Origin: Monomorium pharaonis
Taxonomy: Eukaryota; Arthropoda; Insecta; Hymenoptera; Formicidae
Reading direction: 5' to 3'
Assembly: GCF_013373865.1 (NCBI RefSeq)
Contig: NC_050470.1
Span: 15,875,244-15,939,243, forward strand
Length of the DNA: 64,000 nucleotides
Below the pieces are notes generated by a model. That model ran no database searches and had not been told where the DNA came from. It saw nothing but the letters and a program-made list of their open reading frames with translations. The position numbers were made by a program, and so were the translations under genes. The first letter of the stretch is position 1, and each line of letters starts with the position of its first letter. Shown one piece after another: positions 34,220 through 45,399 of this stretch.

Positions 34220-35284
34220 ATGTCTAGGGAGATGAGGGAGAGAGGAATAAGAGGTAAGGGAATAGAAGAAGGTCAGAGGAAATTGGTAATAGAAGGTAAT
34301 AAACAGGCAAAAAAGGTAAGCTTTAAAGATCAAGACGAGGTTGGAAAGGAAAATATAAATAGGGATGGCGTAGGCAAAATCAAAAAAGAGGTTAAGGCTT
34401 TAGCCACTGAACTAAAAGAATTCAAGGAGGAAATAAAGCAAGATCTAAAAGTGTTAAAACTAGAACATGAAATATGGGACAAAAGATTTAAGGAATTAGA
34501 AGTAAAATGTATAGGGATGGAGAAAGAAGTCTTAGAGCTAGGCGAGTTAATGAAGAGGGAAGATTTGGAAGAGGAGTTTACTAGTAAGGAAGAGGACGGT
34601 TGTAGTATAGAGAGTATGGCAGTGGGTAGCAGGAGGAGTGAGAGCAGATGTAGCAGAGCAAGCTCTAGATTCAGTCTGGTGAGTAGTAGCGGAGGATTAA
34701 GTGACAGGGAAGTAGGTAAGCTTAAGAAATGGGTAGAGGAGAAAGATAAAGAAGAAAGGAGAAACAATATAGTGATAAGAGGATTAAGAAAAGAGGATCT
34801 AGATAGGGTACATGAGGGATGGATTGAGGTCATGATAAAGGAAAAGTTAGATTTAGAAATAAAGGTAACGAAGTGGTGGGTAAGTGGTTCGGTAATAATA
34901 AGTTGTCTGGAAAGCGAGAAAATGAAAAGGGATGTCATGATGAATAAAAGTAAGCTTAGAGGGGAGCAGATATTTATAGAGCAGGATTTGACGTGGGAAG
35001 AGAGAAATATTCAGAGGGACATAGCTAAGTGGGTAAAAGAAGAGAAAAATAAAGGTAGGATAGTCAAGATTGGCGTAGGTAGAGTAAAAATAAATGGTAT
35101 TTGGGTAAAATGGGAAAATGTGGAGCTAGGAAAGGATAACAGAATTACAAAGAGTAGACTAGGAGAGAGGGAGAAGAAGATAGAGGTAGAAACAGACAAG
35201 GAGGAAAATAGTGTTAGTAGAGATAGGATTAAAGAAAATGATAAAGAGAGAAAAGAGGGAAGTCTAGGAGAAAGGGAAAACTAA
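34220..35284 (+). CDS. LINE ORF1 protein
   Basis: This is an intact 354-codon frame. It is highly charged, with a coiled-coil stretch at about residues 55-115 (KKEVKALATELKEFKEEIKQ). A serine-rich patch (about 140-165) follows, then an L1-ORF1-like RNA-binding region (ERRNNIVIRGL near 188-198, and FIEQDLTWEERNIQRDIAKW near 258). Known of the family: a nucleic-acid chaperone that packages element RNA. No CCHC knuckle is visible. ORF2 begins in the -1 frame and overlaps its last ~40 bases. Intactness suggests a recent insertion. Confidence 0.8.
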   Translation: MSREMRERGIRGKGIEEGQRKLVIEGNKQAKKVSFKDQDEVGKENINRDGVGKIKKEVKALATELKEFKEEIKQDLKVLKLEHEIWDKRFKELEVKCIGMEKEVLELGELMKREDLEEEFTSKEEDGCSIESMAVGSRRSESRCSRASSRFSLVSSSGGLSDREVGKLKKWVEEKDKEERRNNIVIRGLRKEDLDRVHEGWIEVMIKEKLDLEIKVTKWWVSGSVIISCLESEKMKRDVMMNKSKLRGEQIFIEQDLTWEERNIQRDIAKWVKEEKNKGRIVKIGVGRVKINGIWVKWENVELGKDNRITKSRLGEREKKIEVETDKEENSVSRDRIKENDKERKEGSLGEREN

Positions 35285-36339
35285 ATAGTTGCCAAGGAGG
35301 GAAAAAAGTAAAAAGCAGAAGTAGAAGTAGAAATGGAAATAAGAGACAAAATAAAAACTTAGGTATTGGTATTAGTAGGAGGACACATAGGATAAAGATT
35401 GACAGGAAGGTTTTATTCTGGAACGTAGCGGGATTAGGAAGACAGGATAGGGATTTTTGGGAATATGTGAAGGATTTTGATTATATAGGTTTAGTGGAAA
35501 CTTGGGTAGAGGAAAAGGGTTGGAATAAAATAAAGGATATGTTACCAGGCTCACATATATGGGAATGTCTTTACGCAGAAAGAGATAAAAAGAGAGGTAG
35601 AGCGAAAGGAGGATTTATAATAGGAAAAAAGAAGGACTGGGGGAGCAGCGATAGGAAATTAACTAGTATGAGGGGAGAAGGGTGGATAGCATCTAGATTA
35701 GGAAAAGTGTTTAGAGGGAAGTGTCTATGGATAATAACAGTATATAATCAAGGTAACTGGGAAACTGTAAAAAAGTCTATTATGGAATTAGTAGAAGGAA
35801 ATAGGAATGAAGCGTTCATAATAGGAGGAGATTTTAATATAAGAATAGGAGAATTAGGTATAGAAGAAGAAGCGACAGGTATCGGCAGAAAAAGTAAGGA
35901 TAAGATAATAGGTAATAACGGGAAAGATCTGGTAGAATTTGTAAATAATATAGGAGGTTTTATATTGAATGGAACTACTGAGGGTGATAGGGAAGGCGAA
36001 TTTACATACGTAGGGGCTAGAGGTAATACCGTTATTGATTATGTTATTGTAAGCGATGAATGTACTAATAGGATTATTAAGTTTAATGTTCAGGAAAGGG
36101 TGGACTCAGATCACATGCCCCTGTCAGTGAGGATAAACCTGGAACGACGGCAGCAGTGGGAAGAAGAGATACAGCAACAGACAACGGAAAAGAGGACAAG
36201 AACACTTTGGGATGTGGAATCAAGAGCCAAATATGAAGAAAGGACAGAAGTAGCGGAGTGGACAGAAAATCTGGAAAATGAAACAACGGAGGAAATCTGG
36301 AAAAATTTAAAGGAAACGATATCAGAGAGCTATGATTAA
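35244..36339 (+). pseudogene. LINE ORF2, part 1: APE-type endonuclease
   Basis: The frame is open from 35244 and contains the APE motifs VLFWNVAGL (35413), LVETW (35491), IIGGDFNIRIG (35820), and DSDHMPLSV (36106). This nuclease nicks the target so RT can prime. No ATG lies in this frame upstream of the first motif, so ORF2 is either read by frameshifting or reinitiation from ORF1 or has lost its start. It ends at TAA 36337 in a run of six As, and the RT continues one frame on from 36332, a probable indel. Confidence 0.85.
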
Positions 36340-37676
36340 AAAAGAGGTAGCCTGGAAGAAGAAAGAAATAGGACACAAGGAATGGTGGGACAGGAGTTGC
36401 ACCAGAGAAAAAAGGAAGGTACATAGAAGCTTAAGAAAATGGAGGGAAGGAAGATCCACAAGAGAGGCATATTTAGGAGACAAAAATAATCTAAGAAATT
36501 TCCTGGAACAAAAATATGCGGAATGGAGAGAAAAAGAAGAAATAGAACTCAGATATCTGAAAAACGCTACAGAGGTATGGAAGTACATTAACAAAAGGAC
36601 AGGAAAAGGAAGAAGGAAGATAAGAAACAAGATAGGAAAAGAGGAATGGGAAAGGTACTTCAGGAAACTACTGGATGGGACGGATAGAAAGGAGGTGGCT
36701 GACCATAGAGATGAGGGGGAATTATTTGGAGAAGAAATCGAAAATGGAAATGGAAATAAAGAGGGAAACGAAAAGGAGGAGGAAATTGGCGAGTTTTCGA
36801 TTAATGAAGAGGTTGTCGGAAGAGCGTTAGAGAAATTGAAGAATAAGAAGGCTCCAGGCATAGACGGGATACCCCTAGAGGCATGGCGTTACGGAGGTAC
36901 AGCTATTAGAAGAGGATTAACAGAACTAATAAGGAAAATTTGGTGCGGGGACAACATCCCAGAGGACTGGAAGGTTAGTGTGGTCTTGCCTTTATATAAA
37001 AAGGGAGATCAGGAAAAAACAGGAAATTATAGAGGTATCTCCCTGCTCTGCTCTGCGTATAAAATTTATGCAGAGATTGTAAGAGGAATCGTAGAGGAGG
37101 AAACGGAGAAGTTAGGATTGTTACCGGAAAGTCAAGGCGGCTTCAGGAAAGGTAGAGGAACAATGGAGAATATCTTCATTCTGAACCACGTGATTCAGAG
37201 AGAAAAACGGAAGGAGGACAAGAAGATCTTTGCCCTTTTCGTGGATTTGAAGGCAGCCTTTGATAACATAAGAAGGGAGAGGCTATGGAAAATACTAGAA
37301 GATTCAGGTATAAGGAAGCAGACAATTATGAGAGTGAAGAAGTTATATGAAAACACGACAGTGACGGTGAAGACCGAGGAAGGGATGACGGAGGAGTTCT
37401 ACACGACCAAAGGAGTTAGACAGGGCTGTGATGAGTCCATTACTTTTTAACTTGTATATTGCAGATTTGGATAGCTACTTATGTAAGAGAGGGATAGGTG
37501 GTATAAAATTAGGTAAAAAAAGGTCATGGTCTCTTGCATACGCGGATGATATGGTCTTGGTTGCGAAGAACAGGGTAGGTTTAATGGACATGATGGATTC
37601 GCTTAAGCAGTTTTTAAAGAACAAAAGTTTAGAGTTAAACACGGAAAAAACAAAAGTTGAAGAAATGGGAGAATAA
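36332..37676 (+). pseudogene. LINE ORF2, part 2: reverse transcriptase
   Basis: RT blocks are in order: KLKNKKAPGIDGIPLEAW, WKVSVVLPLYKKGD, NYRGISLLCSAYKI, LPESQGGFRKGRGT, LFVDLKAAFDNIRR, and GVRQGC. There the frame breaks at 37428 (two bases missing where PMSPLLFNLY is expected). It resumes in another frame with the catalytic LAYADDMVLV near 37536 and ends at 37676 after LNTEKTKV with another shift. Three frame breaks across ORF2 make this copy inactive even though the residues are conserved. Confidence 0.9.
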
Positions 37677-38709
37677 GGAATTAGAAGAGGTAAGTTCCTT
37701 TAAATACTTAGGTTTTGTTGTTAATAGGAACGGAGATTATAGCAACCATATAAAAGACTTAGGAATGAAAGGAAAACTGGCGGCTAATAGAGTATGGGGA
37801 TTAGGTGAAAGAGTTTGTAAAAATGATTTTAGTAGGAGATGGATGTTATTTAGCTATCTAGTCAAAAGCGTAATGTCATATGGAGTAGAATTATGGGGAT
37901 GGGTAGAAAGAAAAGAATTAGAGAAGGTAATGTTAGACTATGTTAGATGGATCTTTAACTTAGATTTTTGCACTCCGAGATACATAATGATGTTAGAATT
38001 AGGGTTGGAAAAATTAAGAGTTAAATGGGGTACAAGAGCTAGGAAGTTCGAGGATAAAATTAAAGCGTTAGAAGACAATAGATGGGTGAAATTGTGCTGG
38101 ATTGAAAAAGAAAAAGAGGGATGGAAGGACCAATATGGGATAGAGAGGGAAAATTATCTTAACAGGAATGGTTGGAGCTCAAGGGCATTAGAGTTACTAG
38201 AAGATGAAGTAGCCGGGAAATTAGCTAAAGAAATGGAATTCAGGGATAGAGACGTACAGAAGCAGGAACTTGAAAGTAGATTAAGAGGGGCAAGATATAA
38301 CACGAGATACAAAGTAGGTACGGATAGGATAGATGAGAAACCAAAATATTTAAGTAGGAAAAATGTTTCAAGTAAACGAGATATTACAGGTATAAAAGCG
38401 TTAGTTAGATTAAGATGCGGTAATATGGAAGAAGATAATAAATATTGGTTAAAGGAAGAGGATAGGATTTGCGTATTTTGTAAGAATGGAAAGGATAATT
38501 TAGACCGTCTTATAGAGGATTGTGAGATAACGAAGACATGGTTTGATTGCTTAGGCAAAAATAAGAGGGAAAAAATAGATAGACTAGAAAATGATGAATT
38601 AGATGAAAAAAAAGAGAAAGTTTTGTTAAAATTCTGGAAGGAAAAGAAAAAAGCGTATAAAGTTTATAAAGATAGGAATAAGGAGGTAGAAATAGGGTCA
38701 CAGATTTAA
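37657..38709 (+). pseudogene. LINE ORF2, part 3: C-terminal domain
   Basis: This part continues from the RT with SSFKYLGFVVNRNGDYSNHI and the thumb/connection region VMSYGVELWGW. A cysteine pair CVFCKNGKDNL...ICE-like region near 38470-38530 resembles the zinc-binding tail of Jockey/R1/I-type proteins, but arginine replaces the expected histidine. The frame ends at TAA 38707. Known role: template and target binding. Confidence 0.8.
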
Positions 38710-41700
38710 GAGGATAGAACATAGGCGAATCAGGAAAGAGGAAATGTTAGTTAGGAGATATAGAATGATGAAGGCAACTTATGTTAGCTAATGGTAAGCG
38801 TAAAATTGTAAAATTGTAAAAACGTAAAAAGTAAAAAGGAAAAGAAAATACTGTAAAGAACAAAACACTAACTGTGATTTAATGTGATATAACCCGTGAG
38901 CCATAAAGTATTATAATCATAGTTATATTATATATTGGATTGTATTAGCTTAGTTTGTTTTTTTGTAGTTAGAATAAAGTAAAACTTTGTGATCGGAATA
39001 ATAGGAGGATGGATGGATGGAAGGATGAATGGATAGTTTTTTTTTATTGTAAACCAAGTCCCCTTCTTGGCACTATGTAAATTGCTGAAGAGTAATAAAT
39101 TATTATTATTATTATTATTATTATAATATTTTGATTGTTCGTATTAATTAAAATATGATTTTCTCCACTTTCTTTCGCTTCTTGTCCTTCTACATCGCAA
39201 ATATTGTTATTGCAATTTCTTTCGGTTATTTCTGAGCATTTATTAACTACAGCCATTTCGCTCGTACTTTCCTTTTCAAAATGATTTATAGAGTCCAAAA
39301 CAAATTTGTTAAATTCAAAAAAATCACTGTCACGTGTACTTTCTAAATCTACCATTATATTTGAAATTTGGTCAATTTCTGTGTTCTTTTCCCGAGATAG
39401 TCCATGTTCCGAATATTTCCCCAGAATGTACCACTTTAATCTAATTTGTAATTGTACAAGTGAAGGATGGTCATGAGCTGCTCCCATAGATCGAATATGT
39501 GAGAAAAAATTTTCCAAAATGTCTTGACACAATCGTCGAGTTATTATGTATTGCGGCTCAAAAGTGTCACAAGTATATTTTTGTTTTAAATATTGAAGTA
39601 GTTGTTTCAGAGATAAATTTACTATTAAAATGCCTTTTTGAAACGGCAGAAGTACTTTTTTCCATACACTCTCATTTTTAAAACAAACTCGGTCATCTGA
39701 TGAAAAATATTATTCTGGTGTTCGATGTCGATTCCATAAGCACGTAAACCAGAATGCTTTCCAAATTTTGACTGAGTATTTAGAAGATCAAACCATTTAT
39801 TAGTCAATTCTAACATGTCTGCCATTGCCTGCCAATTTTTATTTTTCAAAAATCCTTGTTCTCCACAGTATTGAATAGCTTTGGCATTTCTATGGAAAAA
39901 AATTTGAACTGCTAACTTTACTTTTTGCCTTTGAAATCCTTTTGCATCAAGATGTGCTTTAGTAAGGTTAAAAGCTATTTTTAAGTCTTTGTTATTAAGA
40001 GCTAATAATTCTTCAAAAAGGCTTTTTCTAATAATATATTGTCAACTACAAAACCAGAATCAAATAAATTATTTCTCATTAATTTAATTAAATGAGGAAT
40101 ATCTGCAAATACGAAAATTTTTAAGTTCTCATTTGATGGATGGACAAAATAATTTTTTATTTCCACTGTTAGGTTTTTATCAATTGTGGAACTTGTCAAC
40201 ATTTCAATTCCAACGTTAATCTCCTTCCATAATGCCATATTTGTTGATCCCATATCATTAGTTATAGCCACAACAATATAATCAATATCATACAAAGTTT
40301 TTATAATGCTAAATAAAATTGATTTTGTCATTGGTTGAGAGAAATCGTAAAATATTGGCTGTTTCCAATTACCAAAAATGCCTCGAGCCATAACAAATTG
40401 GCACGATTTATGCGGACCATAAATCTTTTGCTCTCTGCGTTCTAAATCTATTTTATTAACAATATATACTTCATCGAAAATTAATACTGTCAATTTATCA
40501 GAAATTAATAATTTTTTTCCCTTTTTTTCCATTATTTCCAACACGTTGTGTATAATTCCTGGTTTTACACTAAAATTTACACTCCAATTTCTAAGGTTAG
40601 CATCACAAGGAAGAGGTATTCTCATAACCTCGCGTAAGTATCTATACGCTCGTCCGCTCTTTGATCTTAAAGCTATTGCAGATGTAATGTCTTCTATTGT
40701 CCATTGAACTCGAGTATGTGTTGGATGTAACAATCTTTTGACCTGACCTGAAGTAAAAACTATGTCTGCTGCAATTCTTTGTCCTTGTTCCTTAGTATTG
40801 ATATTCATATTTGTAATTATTTCGTCTTTTCTTTGCAGATTATTTTCAAGTTGAGCAATTTTACTTTCTAAACGTTTATTTTCTTCTTTTATTTTCTGAA
40901 GTTCTTCAGTTTTAACTTGTATTTCCTTTAAGAGTTTCGAATGCATCTCCATGTTGGGGACTGGTTGAACATTCTCTCGTACAGAACTAAATAATGCGTA
41001 AGTGTTACATAAGTATTGTTGCAATAAAATATGAAACGTTTTAATTTTATTATATATAATAAAGTTATTAGATGTCGAGTTTATTATATATAGTTGATCA
41101 ATTGAATTACATAAATCCAAGATTATAAAAATAAAATACATACATTTCATCAACTAGTGGATATTGATTATTTTCCTCTTGTATTTTATCTTCTATAATT
41201 ATTTCTTCTTCCGTGTTTTCATATATAGTTGTACTACTGTATTCTGGTTCCACAATTATTTCCTTTTCCATGTTCTCAATAGTTTCTGTTGCGTTTTCAA
41301 ACTGTACGGTGTTACTTTTCACTGAATTAATGAGTTCTTGATATGATGGTATTCCAGTGCGACTATAACATACCAAATTAAATAAATATATAATACATAA
41401 ATAAAATAAACTAAATAAAAATTAATGAAATTAATAGTAAATTATAAATAATAATAGATAAAATAGATAATAAATAATAATAATGCTCATAGATAAATTT
41501 TTAATTACCAAGCCACTTTTTCGCGTGATTGACCATCTTGATCTGTAGAGAGACTCCAATAATTAAATGTCCTCTTCTATCGTTTTTTCTCTATATTGAG
41601 ATGCATTGTAGGAACAGATCCTTTCTTCAGCCGGCTAATTATACGAGGTTCGACATTTTTGGATCGTGGTTTTGTTAATTTATCCTTGAAGCAATCAGGG

Positions 41701-42484
41701 GTAAAATGGATTTCACATATTGTTGCTAAAAATATTTCTTTGTTATTTCATTATCCACAAATAAATTAAAAGCTTATTTAAAAATTTCATATCCAAGTGC
41801 ATTATATTAAACTAACCTTTATCAAGTTTTATATTTTCTGTTTTACGCTTACAAGCTTCAAGCCATTTTTGTTGCAAATCAACCTCACGTGGAAATACAA
41901 ATAATTTAATGCCTTCTTTTTGAAAAAGGCAACGTGAGCGATTGTTGCAATTTGGTATCGCACAACCAGGCATTTCTTAAAAAAAATTAAAATAATTACA
42001 AAAACAAACAAAATTAGATCTTTAAACAATATAAATTCAAATCGTGAAAAAACATACAAATAGAATGTTATTACAATAATATAACTTACTTGTTTTCCCT
42101 CAAAAATACTGATAGCAAATAAATAGAATCATTGCAACACTTATTCTATTTTTTATCTTTTGGAGTTTAAGATGTCACATCAGTCACACAAGCCGCATTT
42201 GTCTTCTTCTTCTTCTTAATAGCCCGATGAATGTCTGTCCCAAGTTCCGCCGCACTTGTGTTATTGGGTATTTTCAAGGTTTGTTTCGTCCGGAGACGAA
42301 AACTAAACGTGCTTGACCTCCCACGGGCACTTGTTTATCTCGCTAACTTGGTTAGGTTACCCCATCACATTGTTTACTCCACCATATTGGTTTTGTATTC
42401 TCACATCTGATTGGCTGATCTCCCACTAAATTACCGAACGACTGCGCATCTTCGGGAATGCTTCACCTTTCTAATTCCACCATA

Positions 42485-44104
42485 AGTACTGCGATCTCTC
42501 TCTCCTATTCTTTTCGTTATATCGTGGGCCCCACGCTAGGCGCCAAATTTGCGACGTTACTTTTTTCCGCGTCTACAACTTCGACGTGCTTCTCAACAAA
42601 AGTTGGGCGCCAGGCGCGGAATCCGCGCCGTACAAAGGTCACAAAACTCGGTATTCCGCACAGAGGGGCGAGGTTCTTTTCGGTACGCGGAATAGGAGAG
42701 GAGATGTCGCGCATTAAAAACTCAGTATAATTGCTAGATATAAAAGGCGTATATTAGAGATGAGATATATACAATTCTATATGGCATGTGCGTAACGGTC
42801 GCTCGACATTACTCTATTACACGACTGACGCATACTCGACTTGACATTCACAATACTTTACTCACGAAATTGAACAATACAACACACTGATTACGACCCG
42901 CGGGCTCTACAGCGGACGGGATAGGCTTCAACTAAATGCGTATTTCTTTCGTACATCCCTCGCCTACGGAGACGCGTCTCGGTAGCAGGCACGCGGCTCG
43001 TGCTCTCGGTATGCGGCGAGTGAATCCCGGTGTTATTACTATGCGCACTATCCCGTCGTTACTCTTAATTCGCTACATACAAATCGACTGTCGGCTCGAC
43101 ATACTCCCGAGGGAGGAGACAATAGGCGAAACTATTATTAATTCCTATGAGACGGAGATTGGCACGGCCCTACTGCGCGGTGACTCTACTCTCGGTATTC
43201 CGGTAATAATAAATTCGCCCACCGAACGCTCGGTAGGGTAACTATCTTTCACTAAAAGCCAGGTCGGCCGTCTCCGCCCTTACCGCGTGGTCGAAGTGAT
43301 GGCCTTACAAGCAAGTTGACGTCGTCGATGGCCGTGGAACCGCTCCAGTTGATGTCTCACCGAACAGTGACAAACCGTGAGCGGTCGGGGACGCTGCGGA
43401 CGCCGGTAGCGGCCCGCGTAGCAATCGCGCTTCGATCCGTGCACACCGATCGCTAGTCGATATGGGATCCTCTGCCAGTCCTGCAGGATCTCAGCGTCCG
43501 AGGGCACCTCTGGTCCTGACGTCGCGCAATTTGAAGGCTGCGGATGCACGCCCCGATGCCCTTCGCCGTATCGGCTGCTGCTGGACCGGCTCGGGGTTGA
43601 TCAGGCTCCGTCCGGCTTACTCCTCGGGGCCGTGACGATCGCTCCTGCTGGGATTTTCTCGGCCCTGGCCGTCGGGCGTGAGGGTGCACACTCTTTCCCC
43701 CGGCGTTGTCTCAGGCTGCGCCGGACTGCTGCTCCTTGCTCTATAATAAAGTACAGCGGCAGTATTTGTCCCACGACTTCCTTATGTACCTCGGTACTGT
43801 ATGTTGATACCTGACCTTATTCCTGGTCCGTCGGCAGCCCGGGGCTCCGCCGCTCGGTCGTCCAAACTTCTTATTGACTCTTCCTCGACGGCTGCTCCAT
43901 TAAACACAAATGGTCATCTTGGCACACCACTTCTCCCGCGGATCGCGCCTTCCGCTTGGCGGATACCTAGGTGTCTTAAGAACTAAAGAAATCTTATTTA
44001 GAAAAGAAGAGAAGGGACCCCTCGGGGTAATGAGCGGCTCCAAATGACCTTTTCCCGGTCGGGCCATCCGGCCCTTATGACTGACGAAAAGCGTCACGTC
44101 ACAA
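42485..44104 (-). mobile_element. LTR-like block right of the P element
   Basis: On the minus strand TTGGCGCCTAGCGTGGGGCC (complement of about 42529-42550) resembles the Lys-type primer site of some retroelements. The sequence beyond it, to TGTGACGTGACGC (complement of 44092-44104), would be an LTR of about 1.5 kb. On the plus strand TATA-like AGATATAAAAGGCG (42734) and ATAATAAAG (43744) could instead mark an LTR in the other direction. No coding domain was found. It is the host sequence of the P insertion. Confidence 0.35.
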
Positions 44105-45300
44105 TTTATTTGATACATAAATAAATGTGATATGTATGTATTTAGGTTGAATCAAAAGTGTTATTTTTTGCTTTTTGAAAGAAGCTTACACATATATATT
44201 ACCTATGTTGAATTAGTTTAAATTTTATAAAAACTATTTTCTTGAATTTATTTAATACATAAATAAATGTAATTTTTTTCCATCCAAAGGTATATATTAT
44301 TTAAGTTGAATTTGATCAAAAGTTTTATCTTGGATTTATGATTTTTTCCTTAAAATAAAATATCACTTAGTCTATGTTACATCAAATAACATTTTAGTGA
44401 CCAAACAATTATCCTTTTAAAAAAAGATAAAAGGGCTTCAAGTGTGTGGGCTTCTTTAAGGAAAGACACAAATTTAAAATAATCATTTTGATCAAATTCA
44501 ACTTAGGCTTGGTTTCAAAATATGCCCTAAAGGAAAATTTTATTTAAAAATTTATAGTATTATATCCGTTATATAAACTTTAGTTTTTTCGTAAAATTTT
44601 TCTCAAAGAGAAAGTTTTAGAGTGTAATCTTAAGTAGTCTAGAAACCTAAGTAGTTTATAAAAAAAAATACAAAATGCGTGATATCCAAACAAAATTACC
44701 TTTTTAAAAAAGGTAAAAAAAGTGCCAAGTGTGTGGTTTTCCTTTAACAAAAAATTTACAAAATTCAAGATAAAACTTTTGATCAAATTCAACCTAAGTG
44801 ATATATGGAATAAAAAAAAATTTACTTATGTATCAAATAAGATATTTTTCATTAAATTCAATGTAAGTGATACATGCATCAAATTCAATCTAAGTGGTCT
44901 ATAAACACTACAAAATGCGTGATATCCCAACAAAATTACCTTTTTAAAAAAGGTAAAAAAAAGGCGCCAAGTGTTTAGTTTTTCCTTTAAGCAAAAAAAT
45001 TATTGGATGGTTTAACCAAAGTAATATAAGAAAAAAATAACAAATTCAAGATAAAACTTTTAATCAAATTTAACCTAAGTGGTATATACTTTTGGATGGT
45101 TCAACCTAAGTATTATATACCAAGTGTGTCAAATTCAACCTAAGTAATATATACTAAGTGTGTCAAATTTAACCTAAGTAATATATATTTCTGAAATTTT
45201 TAAAGTTTATACTCACACCCACAGAGACAGATATTAACAGATATAAACCAAACACTTGACGCCTTTTTTTACCTTTTTTAAAAAGGTAATTTTGTTGGGA
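44105..45300. repeat. Repeat family with ACCTTTTTTAAAAAGGT palindrome
   Basis: Units contain CAAATTCAACCTAAGTGATAT, then ACCTTTTTAAAAAAGGTAAA and CGCCAAGTGTGTGGTTTTCC-type words. Reversed units fill 44150-44400 and 45230-45300; direct units fill 44690-45180. The same words build the palindrome at 56300-59340. No coding potential was seen. Confidence 0.65.
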
Positions 45301-45399
45301 TAGGATTTACTGGAACCGGAGGATGACAGTTAATTAACTTAATAAGATCTTTAATTTCAGCATTGATTGGTGACGAATAGCATGACTCGTTATAAGTGT

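Larger units (their letters stand above)
33981..39125 (+). mobile_element. Full-length non-LTR retrotransposon (LINE) with ATT tail
   Basis: ATATTTTGATTGTTCG (16 bases) occurs at 33965-33980 and again at 39126-39141, directly outside the element. The element has a 5' leader, an ORF1, an ORF2 with APE-type endonuclease and RT, and a 3' tail ending in about nine ATT units after a conserved-looking CAAGTCCCCTTCTTGGCAC end. Endonuclease plus this tail suggests the R1/I/Jockey side of LINEs; the exact clade is not decided. It was inserted in the P transposase gene. Confidence 0.9.
32858..41973 (-). pseudogene. P-element transposase (THAP9-like), split by the LINE
   Basis: Exon 41973-41817 begins MPGCAIPNCNNRSRC and, with the next exon (about 41732-41520: CEIHFTPDCF...GSVPTMHL), forms a C2CH THAP zinc finger that binds DNA. 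Next come an acidic/linker exon (about 41370-41145) and a coiled coil plus catalytic core (40002-40990): LIFDEVYI, AITNDMGSTN and FADIPHLIKLMRNNL, the P-type RNase H-like acidic sites with a GTP-binding insertion expected between them. The C-terminal exons at 39849-39160 continue past the LINE to 33520-32858 (EALIYIAGYVAHRF, ending after TRTYIRLRNLN). Damage: TAG in the THAP exon, shifts near 39620 and 39850, and the LINE insertion near 33980/39126. Confidence 0.85.
23828..42484 (-). mobile_element. P element (THAP-type) carrying nested Gypsy and LINE insertions
   Basis: The left end 23828-23855 starts CATGGTGGAATTAGAAAGG. The right end 42457-42484 is its reverse complement over 28 bases with one mismatch at the outermost base. 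This resembles the known P-element terminus pattern CATGATGAAAT. AGTAC lies directly outside both ends; P elements usually duplicate 8 bases, and only five match here. Between the ends lie a THAP transposase gene on the minus strand, a Gypsy element with TTGT duplication and a LINE with a 16-bp duplication. Subtracting both leaves about 4.7 kb, a plausible size for an autonomous insect P element. Confidence 0.85.

Noticed and set aside
34330..34938. Minus-strand frame of 202 codons
   Set aside because: It is an antisense shadow of LINE ORF1 (Leu/Ser-rich composition from purine-rich coding DNA).
43280..43986. Arg/Pro/Ser-rich frames on both strands
   Set aside because: They lie in a GC-rich LTR-like block and show no domain.
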